From Tumebacillus flagellatus (lineage in GTDB: Bacteria > Bacillota > Bacilli > Tumebacillales > Tumebacillaceae), in the NCBI RefSeq assembly GCF_000714935.1, contig NZ_JMIR01000005.1:103289-167288 (forward strand): a stretch of DNA of 64,000 nucleotides. The letters run 5' to 3'. Below are positions 52,149-60,504 of this stretch, in pieces. The notes beneath the pieces are model-generated. The model was not told the DNA's origin and searched no databases. It was given only the letters and a program-made list of their open reading frames with translations. How positions within the stretch are numbered: position 1 is the stretch's first letter; each line of letters starts with the position of its first letter. Both the position numbers and the translations under genes were made by a program.

Positions 52149-53876
52149 ATGAAAACGAAGCGTATGGCAAAAGCGTTCACCGTGCTGGCACCGGCCGTTT
52201 TGCTGGGGTCGTTGTTGGCGCAACCGGCGTCTGCCGGCGTGTTGATGCAAGGGTTTTATTGGGACGCCACGGCGTCGGGCACCTCGTGGTGGAACAACCT
52301 CGGCAGCAAAGCCAACGAATTGAAAAACGCCGGCTTCACCGCCGTCTGGATTCCCCCGGTGATCAAAGGCGCATCGGGCGGCTACTCCAACGGCTACGAT
52401 CCGTTTGACGATTACGACCTCGGCTCCAAAGACCAGATGGGCAGCGTGGCCACGCACTGGGGCACACGCGAAGAGTTGCAAAAATCGGTCGCGATGATGC
52501 GCTCCAACGGTCTCGACGTCTATGTGGACATCGTCAACAACCACCGCAACGGCGACAGCGGCAACTGGATTTTCTCCTATAAGGACGCGTACGGCAACGC
52601 CGGCGGCGGCCGTTTCGGCAAGGGCCAATACGATTTCCATCCGGGCTATAACGCGCAAGATGCAAACGTTCCCAACGATGACTCTTCGTTCGGACGCGAC
52701 CTCGCGCACGACAGTCCGTATGTGGCGAGCAACTTGAAATCGGCGGGGGACTGGATGACCAAAGCGCTCGACATCCAAGGATACCGCCTCGACTACGTGA
52801 AGGGCTACTCCTACACGTTTATCAAGGACTACCTCAACTACGGCGCGATGGCGGGCAAGTTCGCAGTCGGCGAGTATTACGATTCCAACCGCGACACGTT
52901 GAACTGGTGGAGCTCCACCGCGACGGGCGGCCGCGCGTCGGCGTTTGATTTCTCCCTGCGCGAAGAGTTGAAAAACATGTGCAACTCCGGCGGCTACTAC
53001 GACATGAGCCGCCTCGACCATGCGGGTCTTGCGGGCATCAATCCGGGGGCGGCGGTCACGTTCGTCGAGAACCACGACACCGACCGTGACAGCGCGATCA
53101 CCAAAAACAAAGCGCTCGCGTACGCCTACATCCTCACCTCCGAAGGCTATCCGACCGTGTTCTACAAGGACTACTACAACTACGGCATGAAGACCACGAT
53201 CGACAACTTGATCTGGATTCATGAAAAAATCGCCTCGGGATCGACGACCCAGCGCTGGAAAGACTCCGACGTGTTCGCGTACGAGCGCACGGGCGGCAAC
53301 CATCTGCTGGCGGCGATCAACGACAACGGATCTTCCAGCCGGACGATCACCGTCGCGACCGGGTTTGGCGCGGGCGTGACGCTCCACGATTACACCGGGC
53401 ACTCCGGCGACGTGGTGACGAATTCCAGCGGCCAAGCGACGATCACGATTCCGGCGAACTCGTATGTGGCGTACTCCAAATCGGGCATCACGGGGACGTT
53501 CGGCACCACGCAATACGCCGTCACTCAAGAGTTCGCAGGCGCGCAAGACCTCGACATCAAACCGGCGGACAACACCCAACTTGTGCAAGTCGGCCGCATC
53601 TACGCGCAATCGGGCAAACCGATCACGGCGGCGCTCTACTACGACACCGCGTCTTGGACCGCGTCGACCAACATCTACTTGGAACTCGACAACACCACGG
53701 GCGCCGTCGCGGCGACCAAAACGTACTACAACACCACGGCGCAAGGCACGGCGTTGACCTACACGCCGACCACCACCGGTTGGTACACGTTCAAGATCCG
53801 CAGCTACTCCACGCCGTCCGCCAACGCAAAACCGAACTACTGGCTGAAAACCACCTACACCGCACCGCAGCAATAA
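52149..53876 (+). CDS. Secreted alpha-amylase, GH13 family
   Basis: The 575-residue protein has a signal peptide (MKTKRMAKAFTVLAPAVLLG, cleaved after ASA). The GH13 barrel shows DVYVDIVNNHRNG (region I), GYRLDYVKGY with the nucleophile Asp, AVGEYY with the acid Glu and FVENHDTDR with the third Asp. A C-terminal all-beta domain (YVAYSK), then about 110 residues of extra beta domain (QYAVTQEFAGAQDLDIKPADNT on), may bind starch or the wall. It breaks down starch outside the cell. ATG 52149 follows AAGGGAGG; the frame to 52107 runs over the cre site and is not used. Confidence 0.93.
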   Translation: MKTKRMAKAFTVLAPAVLLGSLLAQPASAGVLMQGFYWDATASGTSWWNNLGSKANELKNAGFTAVWIPPVIKGASGGYSNGYDPFDDYDLGSKDQMGSVATHWGTREELQKSVAMMRSNGLDVYVDIVNNHRNGDSGNWIFSYKDAYGNAGGGRFGKGQYDFHPGYNAQDANVPNDDSSFGRDLAHDSPYVASNLKSAGDWMTKALDIQGYRLDYVKGYSYTFIKDYLNYGAMAGKFAVGEYYDSNRDTLNWWSSTATGGRASAFDFSLREELKNMCNSGGYYDMSRLDHAGLAGINPGAAVTFVENHDTDRDSAITKNKALAYAYILTSEGYPTVFYKDYYNYGMKTTIDNLIWIHEKIASGSTTQRWKDSDVFAYERTGGNHLLAAINDNGSSSRTITVATGFGAGVTLHDYTGHSGDVVTNSSGQATITIPANSYVAYSKSGITGTFGTTQYAVTQEFAGAQDLDIKPADNTQLVQVGRIYAQSGKPITAALYYDTASWTASTNIYLELDNTTGAVAATKTYYNTTAQGTALTYTPTTTGWYTFKIRSYSTPSANAKPNYWLKTTYTAPQQ

Positions 53877-53878
53877 TC

Positions 53879-53916
53879 GAAAAAACCGTCGTCTCTTCGC
53901 AGGCGGCGGTTTTTTC
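53879..53916 (+). terminator. Terminator after the amylase gene
   Basis: AAAAACCGTCGTC pairs with GGCGGCGGTTTTTT with two mismatched positions. Confidence 0.72.
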
Positions 53917-53917
53917 A

Positions 53918-53946
53918 TTTACGGACGCGTTGTGAAATGGTAGAAT
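53918..53946 (+). promoter_or_regulatory. Promoter of the SLH-metallopeptidase gene
   Basis: TTTACG at 53918-53923, a 17-nt spacer and TAGAAT at 53941-53946; the -35 box begins right at the amylase terminator's T run. Confidence 0.55.
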
Positions 53947-53984
53947 TTTGTAAATAATCATAAAAAGAGGAGGGCCATCACCGG

Positions 53985-55643
53985 ATGAAGCTCTGGAGGA
54001 AGCATTGGAACATGTGGCTGGCGGCAACGACCCTGCTGGCCGCCACGGCGGTGTACGCGCCGAAAGCAGAAGCGTGCGGGTGTGTTTCTTTTTTTAACGA
54101 TGACGATCAATTTGCGTCTTACGCCATGACCGCCGCCGCGTCGCTCGACAGCAAGGGGATCATGCAGGGAGACACCCAGCGCAACTTCCATCCGACCGCC
54201 ACTCTGACGCGGGAAGAGATGGCGGTCGTGTTGGCGAAGATGATGAAACTCCCGACCCCTGCCACTTCCGCAACCGGTTGGAGTGCCCCTTACATCCAAG
54301 CGGTCACCGCAGCCGGTCTGATGGTCGGAGATGAAACCGGCAACTTTCACCCCGAGCAACCGCTGACCCGCCAAGAGCTCGCCGCCACGCTGGTGCGCGC
54401 AATAAAACTCGACACAACCGGGCAGGGAAAAAACGGAACGGTCACCGACCGGGATGCGATCTCTCCGTGGGCGCGCGATGCTGTACAAGCAGCTCTTCAA
54501 CTCGGGCTCATGCACGGCGACACGGAAACCGCGTTCAACCCGTTGGGCTTGGCGGAACGGCAGCAAGCGGCGGTTGTGATCAACAACGCCCTCCTGTACC
54601 AAGGCGTGCGGGAGAACTTGAACCAACGCCTGCAAGCGATTCAAGAACACGACCAAGCGAAATTCCTCGCCACCTTCGACCCGGACCAAACCCTCGCGAC
54701 CACCCGCGTGGAACAAACGCACTGGTTTCAAGACCTGACCGCCGGTTCCATCCGCGACTACCGCGTGGAGATCGTGCATTTGGAAGTCAGTCCGCCGATG
54801 CACATCGACGTGACGTTGAACCAAACCTACACGCTGGACGGCAAGCCTCATGACTTGACGTACCACGAAGCTTACAAGTTTTACGGCGAGGGGATCTTCG
54901 ACGCCGGAGAGAATTTTTACAGCTTGCCTTCGGAACACTTCGTCGTCCACTTTGCGAAGGAGGACGAAGCCACGGCAAGAAAAGTCCGCGACGAGGCTGA
55001 AGCGGCGTACGCGGATTTGCAAACCCGCTATCCGCACGACACGCCGCCCGGTCATCAACTGGACATCAAGCTCTACCGCGATCCGGAGCAACTGCGCCAG
55101 TCTGTGAAGCTGTCGTTTGCGTGGCAGTTTGCCGGGTGGTATGAGTACGGCGAATCGATCAAACTCAGTTCGAAGCCCGGCGCGACAGGGGAGTACCGGA
55201 GCAAGATTCAGCATGAGATGGTGCATGAACTCACGATCGGACTTTCCAACAACAACTTGCCGTACTGGTTGGCAGAGGGACTTGCCACGTACTACGCGGC
55301 TCCCGAGGGCTCCGAAGTCACGGTGTTTCCGATGGAGTACAACTCGATCGCCAAGTTGGAAACGATCAACCTCGAAGCTTTGACCGACAACTTGGAGATC
55401 AGCAACTACTACAACACGGCGGGCAACATCGTGACGTTTTTCGCCAAGACGTACGGCGAAGAGAAAGTCCGCGAACTGGTCAAAGCGCTGGGGGAGTACC
55501 CGTACCAAGAAGGCACCGTCGGCGTTCACGATGCGGAAAACGCAAAGCGCCTCCACGAAACGCTGCCCCGCGTCTTTGGCAAGACTTCTGAACAGCTCAA
55601 CGCCGAATGGCAAACTTGGATCAAAGCCCAACGGTCCAAGTAA
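53985..55643 (+). CDS. Secreted SLH-domain protein with gluzincin-type metallopeptidase domain
   Basis: The 552-residue protein has a signal peptide ending near AEA, followed by CGC. Three SLH units come next (MTAAASLDSKGIMQGD with LTREEMAVVLAKMM; YIQAVTAAGLMVGDETGNF; ARDAVQAALQLGLMHGD) that anchor it to the wall. The C-terminal half carries HEMVH (HExxH) in RSKIQHEMVHELTIGL and a downstream Glu in WLAEGLATYYAAPEG, the zinc ligands of MA-type gluzincins. It is probably a surface protease or peptidase-like protein. GAGGAGG is upstream of ATG 53985. Confidence 0.88.
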   Translation: MKLWRKHWNMWLAATTLLAATAVYAPKAEACGCVSFFNDDDQFASYAMTAAASLDSKGIMQGDTQRNFHPTATLTREEMAVVLAKMMKLPTPATSATGWSAPYIQAVTAAGLMVGDETGNFHPEQPLTRQELAATLVRAIKLDTTGQGKNGTVTDRDAISPWARDAVQAALQLGLMHGDTETAFNPLGLAERQQAAVVINNALLYQGVRENLNQRLQAIQEHDQAKFLATFDPDQTLATTRVEQTHWFQDLTAGSIRDYRVEIVHLEVSPPMHIDVTLNQTYTLDGKPHDLTYHEAYKFYGEGIFDAGENFYSLPSEHFVVHFAKEDEATARKVRDEAEAAYADLQTRYPHDTPPGHQLDIKLYRDPEQLRQSVKLSFAWQFAGWYEYGESIKLSSKPGATGEYRSKIQHEMVHELTIGLSNNNLPYWLAEGLATYYAAPEGSEVTVFPMEYNSIAKLETINLEALTDNLEISNYYNTAGNIVTFFAKTYGEEKVRELVKALGEYPYQEGTVGVHDAENAKRLHETLPRVFGKTSEQLNAEWQTWIKAQRSK

Positions 55644-55770
55644 GCAAAAAAAGAACCCAATCCGCCCCCGAGCATGTACAAGAACTCTCTTCGACAAGCA
55701 CTCTTTGCACGAAAAATCCGCACCCGATTCGCGTGCAGAGGTTCTCTTAGCAAGCCCCCGTTCTACAAAC

Positions 55771-55822
55771 AAAAAAAGCCCTCCGCCGCGCGCGGTTCCA
55801 TTCGCGGCAGGGGGCCTTTTTC
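55771..55822. terminator. Hairpin terminator downstream of the SLH-metallopeptidase gene
   Basis: AAAAAAAGCCCTCCGCCGCG pairs with CGCGGCAGGGGGCCTTTTT with a few mismatches; A and T runs allow use in both directions. Confidence 0.72.
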
Positions 55823-55897
55823 ACGAGCACCCGGCGCAGAGTCCGGGCATGTATAGTCACTTTTCCGAGCGGGTAAGGTACTGATGAGAGAGAAGGA

Positions 55898-56107
55898 TCA
55901 ATTTCCTTTTTTGCCAGACGATGTTGTCAAGCGAAGTTGGTTTTGACGGCATTTGACTTTTTGAACCGGCAAGGATCGGTTCTTCATACCAGGACTTGCC
56001 CAGCGCTCGGCGGTGACCAAGTCGGTGAGACCCAATTCGTCCGCCATCAGCTCGGCAAACCGTCTGATGCCCTCGGCGGAAACCGTACACGCAGTGGAAG
56101 TTGTCAT
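55898..56107 (-). CDS. Small hypothetical protein, possibly frameshifted
   Basis: The frame from ATG at 56107 gives MTTSTACTVSAEGIRRFAEL and then MADELGLTDLVTAERWASPG, a plausible small helical protein, with AGGGGGTGA well placed upstream. After about residue 43 the sequence becomes unconvincing, while the overlapping frame ending at 55857 continues with WYEEPILAGSKSQMPSKPTS, which looks more protein-like. A one-base shift near 55980 would join them. It may be a true short gene or a decayed one. Confidence 0.4.
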   Translation of the reverse strand: MTTSTACTVSAEGIRRFAELMADELGLTDLVTAERWASPGMKNRSLPVQKVKCRQNQLRLTTSSGKKGN

Positions 56108-56209
56108 CCGGTTCACCCCCTTGGTGTGGTGAGGTTAGTATTGCCGCCCCCCCGTTTGCTATGTTGATTGCTTTTTACCATTCGGACGGCAGACGTATCC
56201 ACCCCTTCA

Positions 56210-56218
56210 TGGTACAAT
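56210..56218 (+). promoter_or_regulatory. Extended -10 promoter of surE
   Basis: TGGTACAAT fits the extended -10 pattern TGnTACAAT, 27 nt before the surE start. Confidence 0.5.
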
Positions 56219-56244
56219 GGGCAAGGAAAGGAGCGAGTGACAGC

Positions 56245-57003
56245 ATGAGAATTTTACTCAGCAATGACGATGGCATTGGAGCGGAGGGCATCCGCGTGTT
56301 GGCTCGTGAGCTTGCAGCCATCGGAGAAGTGTATGTTGTCGCGCCGGATCGTCAGCGCAGCGCCGCCGGTCACGGCATTACGTTACATAAGCCGCTCTTC
56401 TTGGAAGAACACGATTTCGGCCCCGGCATTCACGCCTATGGACTCAGCGGCACGCCGGCCGATTGCGTAAAATTCGGAGTGACCGAATTGATGAAGGACG
56501 TCAAACCCGATCTCGTCGTATCAGGAATCAACGCCGGGAGCAACCTAGGGAATGACGTGATGTACTCCGGAACGGTTTCCGCCGCCATCGAAGGCTCGAT
56601 CCAAGGCATTCCGGCGATCGCCGTCTCGCAGTGCGGAAGCGAACCGTTCGACTACCAGGGCGCTGCGGAATTCACGAAGCGTCTGATCGGCGAGGTGCTT
56701 CAGAACGGCATCGAACCGGACACGATCCTCAACGTCAACTACCCGCCGCTTCTGCCCCGTGAGGTGCAAGGCGTGCGGATCACAAGCATTGGCAAACGAC
56801 GCTACGAGAACCACTACGACAAGCGCACCAACCCGCGCGGTGTCTCGTATTATTGGCTGGCCGGGCCGCTCAAGAAGTTGGAGCAGGAGCCGGACGCGGA
56901 CATCCGCGCGGTTCGCGAGGGCTTCATCTCCGTCTCGCCGGTGCATTTTGATTTTACGCACCGCAGGATGATCGACACCCTCAAGACTTGGTCGCTTCAC
57001 TAA
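56245..57003 (+). CDS. surE: 5'/3'-nucleotidase SurE
   Basis: The 252-residue protein starts MRILLSNDDGIGAEGI with the metal-binding ND-D, followed by VVAPDRQRSAAGHGIT, LSGTPADCVKFG and VVSGINAGSNLGNDVMYSGTVSAA. It removes phosphate from nucleoside monophosphates, and is linked to stationary-phase survival. ATG 56245 has AAAGGAG upstream; the frame to 56101 crosses the promoter. ypmA follows after 26 bp. Confidence 0.95.
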   Translation: MRILLSNDDGIGAEGIRVLARELAAIGEVYVVAPDRQRSAAGHGITLHKPLFLEEHDFGPGIHAYGLSGTPADCVKFGVTELMKDVKPDLVVSGINAGSNLGNDVMYSGTVSAAIEGSIQGIPAIAVSQCGSEPFDYQGAAEFTKRLIGEVLQNGIEPDTILNVNYPPLLPREVQGVRITSIGKRRYENHYDKRTNPRGVSYYWLAGPLKKLEQEPDADIRAVREGFISVSPVHFDFTHRRMIDTLKTWSLH

Positions 57004-57029
57004 CGGAACTTACAGAGGAGGAGCGCTCG

Positions 57030-57209
57030 ATGGAAACCACGGAACGCGTGACGATTGCGAACGTTGACTTGCCCAACCCTGTTGAACTCTATATGGTGGT
57101 CGATTTCTTGAACCACACGTTGAAAGACTGGAACTTGCTGTTCGGTCTCAGCAAGGGCGAGGAAGAGGGCGACCTGCAACTGATCGTGTACGAGGAGAAA
57201 CAGCAGTAA
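57030..57209 (+). CDS. ypmA: YpmA/DUF4264 family small protein
   Basis: The 59-residue protein reads LYMVVDFLNHTLKDWNLLFGLSK in its middle, the hallmark of YpmA (DUF4264), and ends in a beta strand (LQLIVYEEK). Function unknown. GAGGAGGAG precedes ATG 57030. In B. subtilis ypmA and ypmB follow dinG; here the pair lies about 17 kb further on, behind surE. Confidence 0.85.
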   Translation: METTERVTIANVDLPNPVELYMVVDFLNHTLKDWNLLFGLSKGEEEGDLQLIVYEEKQQ

Positions 57210-57228
57210 CGAGCGTGAACGAGACGGC

Positions 57229-57789
57229 ATGAAGAAAACGATTTGGATTTCGCTGTTCGTGCTGACGGTTCTGATCGCGGGAGCCGTCTTTGCCGTGCGC
57301 GAGGTGACATTTGCCCAGTATGAAGGGGCGGATGCGGACGCGCAGGCGGCATTGGACAACACCGTGTTGAATCAGGTGAAGGAAGCATCGCCCTATACCG
57401 GCGGGATACAAGGGTTCTTTTTCGCCGGGCCTGATAAACAGGGTCGTCAGGTGTACGTCTGGACGGCCAAGGGCAAAGTGTTGTCGATGACGTACGCCGA
57501 CCAAGGGCTCTCCAAGGACAAAGCGATCGCCGCGGCGCAAAAGCCGGTCTGGAGCAAGGACTTGGTGCGGCCGGAGTTGAAAGACCAGCCGCTGCAACCG
57601 GTCGCGGAAGTGATCCACGCCACGCCGGGGCCCGTGCTGCCGGATCTGGAAACCGAGTACAAAACCGCGCCCAGCAAATTCGTCTGGGAAATTTACGGCA
57701 AGATGGCAAACGGCGACACCGGCTACACCTACCTTGATTTCAAAAGCGGCGAAGTGCTGTGGCAAGCCCTGCTCACCGAGCCGAAGTAG
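57229..57789 (+). CDS. ypmB: YpmB-like membrane-anchored protein (DUF5590/PepSY)
   Basis: The 186-residue protein has one N-terminal membrane anchor (IWISLFVLTVLIAGAVFAV) and an outside domain with PepSY-like repeats (KDKAIAAAQKPVW; FVWEIYGKMANGDTGYTYLDFKSGEVLW). The role of YpmB is unknown; an inhibitor or envelope-related role is inferred from PepSY. It starts 19 bp after ypmA, with GAGCG-type ribosome site only. aspB, next in B. subtilis, is missing. Confidence 0.85.
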   Translation: MKKTIWISLFVLTVLIAGAVFAVREVTFAQYEGADADAQAALDNTVLNQVKEASPYTGGIQGFFFAGPDKQGRQVYVWTAKGKVLSMTYADQGLSKDKAIAAAQKPVWSKDLVRPELKDQPLQPVAEVIHATPGPVLPDLETEYKTAPSKFVWEIYGKMANGDTGYTYLDFKSGEVLWQALLTEPK

Positions 57790-57809
57790 GTGACTCCGAG
57801 TTGCTCGAA

Positions 57810-57907
57810 CCGAGGCACCTACGTGAATACGCTCGGCGCATCAAGCCGAGGTAACCATGTGAACACGCCTTGCGCATCAAGCCGAGGCAGCATATGAACA
57901 CGCCCTG
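57810..57907. repeat. Degenerate 36-bp tandem repeat, about 2.7 copies
   Basis: Units start at 57810, 57846 and 57882, each with CCGAGG; units one and two share GTGAA-ACGC and GCGCATCAAG in the same places. The third unit lacks the last part. It lies between ypmB and its terminator, in the 3' untranslated part, and encodes no recognised product. Confidence 0.6.
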
Positions 57908-57939
57908 TCACAGCCCTGATGCTTCGTTTCTTTTTTTAC

Positions 57940-57980
57940 AAAGCACGCTGCCAACCCCGAGTCGGCAGCGTGCTTTTTTT
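57940..57980 (+). terminator. Terminator of the surE-ypmA-ypmB unit
   Basis: AAAGCACGCTGCC pairs with GGCAGCGTGCTTT around an 11-nt loop, followed by a T run; it lies about 150 bp after ypmB. Confidence 0.85.
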
Positions 57981-58014
57981 CCTCTAGACTCCTAAACATC
58001 CGCTTCGGGACGTG

Positions 58015-58023
58015 TGCTATAAT
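58015..58023 (+). promoter_or_regulatory. Extended -10 promoter of the FtsH-like module
   Basis: TGCTATAAT at 58015-58023 is a perfect TGnTATAAT, 41 nt before the first start. Confidence 0.6.
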
Positions 58024-58063
58024 GGTGACATTATGTTAACAGTCAACGAGGAGGGATGTATCG

Positions 58064-58606
58064 ATGTCTCGAATTCGCATCGTACCGGTCATGGTTTCTC
58101 TGTTGGTCGCCTTTTCGTTGTTGTTCGGTGGTTGGGAGATGTACGCGAAGTTCGGCTTGGTACGCCCCCTCGAAGAACAACTGAAAGCAGACCCGGCCGT
58201 GACCCAAGTAGAATCTGTTGTCGACGGCGCGGATCGCACGCTGAAGATCACCGTCAAACCGGTGGACGATCTGCAATCCACGTATGAAAACCTGCAAACC
58301 GTCGCGGAACAATCGCTCGGCTCGTCCGTGAAGTTGGAACTCGTGGACACCCGCGGGGAAGACCTCAAGAAAGAGTACCAAACGATCCAACCGATTCTCT
58401 ACAGCGGCATCGCCAACGGCGCATTTCCGCAAATGATCCAAGACGCAGAGAAGACGGCGTCCCACGATGGCACGCAAGCGAAAATTTCGATGAACGACCA
58501 ATATATTTTCGTCGCACTGCAAAAAAACGGCCGCTTCCTCTACGAAGTGCTGCCGTATCATGAGCAAACGGCTTACTCGCTCCTGCAAGGGGGGACGGCG
58601 CTATGA
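58064..58606 (+). CDS. Membrane-anchored hypothetical protein coupled to an FtsH-like protease
   Basis: The 180-residue protein has one N-terminal membrane segment (IVPVMVSLLVAFSLLFGGW) and a soluble domain with two alpha/beta halves (AVTQVESVVDGADRTLKITV; IFVALQKNGRFLYEVLPY). No family is recognised. Its last codons overlap the start of the FtsH-like gene by 4 bp (ATGA), so the two are made together; it may be an adaptor or a partner in the membrane complex. GAGGAGG lies upstream. Confidence 0.75.
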   Translation: MSRIRIVPVMVSLLVAFSLLFGGWEMYAKFGLVRPLEEQLKADPAVTQVESVVDGADRTLKITVKPVDDLQSTYENLQTVAEQSLGSSVKLELVDTRGEDLKKEYQTIQPILYSGIANGAFPQMIQDAEKTASHDGTQAKISMNDQYIFVALQKNGRFLYEVLPYHEQTAYSLLQGGTAL

Positions 58607-60111
58607 AAAAATACTTCAAAGAGATGATTCTCGGCATCGGGATCGCCGTCGCGGCGTTTGTCGGGTTTAACTTCCACTTTAACGTACTGCCGATCTTGAT
58701 GTTGGTGGCGATTCTGTTTACCATTGCGATCTTGCTTGACAAAAACAAATCCGCCACCGCAGGCGCTTCCCACGAAGTGGCGAAGTCGCACCGCGTGGAG
58801 TTTGAGCACATCGGCGGCCAGGACATGGCGAAGCGCGAGATCATGGAAGCGCTTGACTTCCTGCGCCACCGCGATAAAATCAAGGAACTCGGCATTCGTC
58901 CGCTCAAAGGCATCATCTTGACGGGCCCTCCGGGCACCGGTAAGACCTTGCTGGCGAAAGCGGCGGCGACCTACACCGATTCGGCGTTCGTCTCCGCATC
59001 CGGTTCTGAGTTTGTGGAGATGTACGTCGGTGTCGGTGCGTCCCGCGTGCGCGAACTGTTCAAAAAAGCACGTATGGCAGCCAAAAAAGAAGGCAAGGAC
59101 TCCGCCATCGTCTTCATCGACGAAATCGACGTCATCGGCGGCAAGCGCGGTTCGAACTCGTCGCACCAAGAGTACGACCAGACTTTGAACCAACTGCTGA
59201 CCGAGATGGACGGCATGGGGACGACCGCGTCTCCGTTCGTGCTCGTCGTGGCGGCGACCAACCGTCTGGACATCCTCGACCCGGCGCTGATTCGTCCGGG
59301 CCGTTTCGACCGTCAAATCAAAGTCGATCTTCCCGACAAAGCCGGTCGTCTGGCGATTCTGGAGATCCAAACCCGCAACAAGCCGCTGGCGGACAGCGTG
59401 GACTTGGAACAAGTCGCGCGCGAAACGTACGGCTTCTCCGGCGCGCAACTGGAGTCGCTGTGCAACGAAGCCGCGATTCTCGCGATGCGCGAAGAAAAAT
59501 CGGTCGTGGAGCAACTGCACTTCCGCGATTCGGTCGACAAAGTGCTGCTCGGCGAGCGCACCGGCAAACGTCCGCGTCAAGAAGAGCTCGAACGCGTCGC
59601 CGTGCACGAACTGGGCCACGCGATCACCGCAGAGCTGGTTCGCACGAACTCCGTTTCGCACATCACGATCGCCCCGCGCGGCAACGCGCTCGGCTTCGTG
59701 CGCCAAGTTCCGGAATCGGACGGCTATCTCTACACCAAAGATCAACTGATCAACCAGATCATCGTGGCGCTTGGCGGCACGGTCTCGGAAGAACTGATCT
59801 ACGGCAACCGCTCCACCGGCGCGCAAGGCGACATTCAACAAGCGACCAACATGGCCCGCACCATCGTGGCTTGCGGGTTGTCGAGCCTCGGCATCGTCGA
59901 CATCGACAACTTGCAGAAAAACATCCTCGATGAAGAGATTCGCCGCATCTTCACCGATGTGGAGAACATGACCCGCGACATGCTCGCGCCGTACCAAGAA
60001 GGCATCCGCACGCTGTCGGAGCAACTGGTGCGCGAAGAGAACATGACCGGGGATGCGTTCCGTGCTTGGCTCGTTGTGAATAAGAAAGAAGAAAAAGCTC
60101 TGGCGGTTTAA
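58603..60111 (+). CDS. FtsH-like membrane AAA+ zinc protease (paralogue)
   Basis: The 502-residue protein has two N-terminal membrane helices with a very short loop (residues about 8-46), then AAA+ Walker A GPPGTGKT at 108-115, Walker B IVFIDEIDVIGG, the second region of homology ATNRLDILDPALIRPGRFDR, and the M41 zinc site HELGH at 335-339 with a third ligand Asp near 410 (GDIQQAT). True FtsH is about 600-650 residues with a larger outer domain, so this is a shorter paralogue. It likely degrades membrane or regulatory proteins. Its stop lies inside the terminator loop. Confidence 0.9.
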   Translation: MKKYFKEMILGIGIAVAAFVGFNFHFNVLPILMLVAILFTIAILLDKNKSATAGASHEVAKSHRVEFEHIGGQDMAKREIMEALDFLRHRDKIKELGIRPLKGIILTGPPGTGKTLLAKAAATYTDSAFVSASGSEFVEMYVGVGASRVRELFKKARMAAKKEGKDSAIVFIDEIDVIGGKRGSNSSHQEYDQTLNQLLTEMDGMGTTASPFVLVVAATNRLDILDPALIRPGRFDRQIKVDLPDKAGRLAILEIQTRNKPLADSVDLEQVARETYGFSGAQLESLCNEAAILAMREEKSVVEQLHFRDSVDKVLLGERTGKRPRQEELERVAVHELGHAITAELVRTNSVSHITIAPRGNALGFVRQVPESDGYLYTKDQLINQIIVALGGTVSEELIYGNRSTGAQGDIQQATNMARTIVACGLSSLGIVDIDNLQKNILDEEIRRIFTDVENMTRDMLAPYQEGIRTLSEQLVREENMTGDAFRAWLVVNKKEEKALAV

Positions 60112-60128
60112 ATCGCCGGAGCTTTTTT
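60092..60128 (+). terminator. Terminator overlapping the end of the FtsH-like gene
   Basis: AAAAAGCTCTGGCG pairs with CGCCGGAGCTTTTTT; the TAA stop (60109-60111) lies in the loop. Confidence 0.82.
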
Positions 60129-60243
60129 AATGCATACTAATTCGTGGTAAATCTGAAAGAGATGTGGTATGCTGTTCTTGTGATAAATGAATACTTATAT
60201 TAACGTTGACTATACAGTTCACACTCGGGAGGGGCGTTGTTTT

Positions 60244-60390
60244 ATGACAGCATTTACTCTTTGGTTATTATTACTTGTAGTGGCGGCCGCAATGGTTTTG
60301 CTGTACTTCTTGACAACTCGCCGACTTGCGGAGAGCACCGTGCCGAAACGCAAGAAGAAAGAGACGGAGGAACGACTGATCGTGTATTGA
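60244..60390 (+). CDS. Small single-span membrane protein, 48 residues
   Basis: The product begins MTAFTLWLLLLVVAAAMVLL with one membrane helix and ends in a basic, then acidic tail (KRKKKETEERLIVY). GGGAGGGG lies upstream of ATG 60244 and a clear terminator follows, so it seems a true small gene. The in-frame ATG at 60187 precedes the ribosome site. Function unknown. Confidence 0.6.
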   Translation: MTAFTLWLLLLVVAAAMVLLYFLTTRRLAESTVPKRKKKETEERLIVY

Positions 60391-60406
60391 AGATGGAGGG
60401 GAAGTC

Positions 60407-60437
60407 AAGACCTGCCCAGGGGGCAGGTCTTTTTTTG
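60407..60437 (+). terminator. Terminator after the small membrane gene
   Basis: AAGACCTGCCC pairs perfectly with GGGCAGGTCTT around a 3-nt loop (AGG), then T's. Confidence 0.85.
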
Positions 60438-60504
60438 TTCAAACGTTGTACTTTTTGGGTATCCTAGTGAAAAGCATGACGTGCAGAGGAGCAAGGAGGC
60501 GTTT

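Noticed and set aside
50649..53918. Long minus-strand frames (478 and 610 codons)
   Set aside because: Antisense shadows of mtaD and the amylase gene; both sense products carry full catalytic motifs.
57810..57907. CRISPR array
   Set aside because: The units follow each other directly without spacers, are degenerate and number fewer than three; no cas genes are near.
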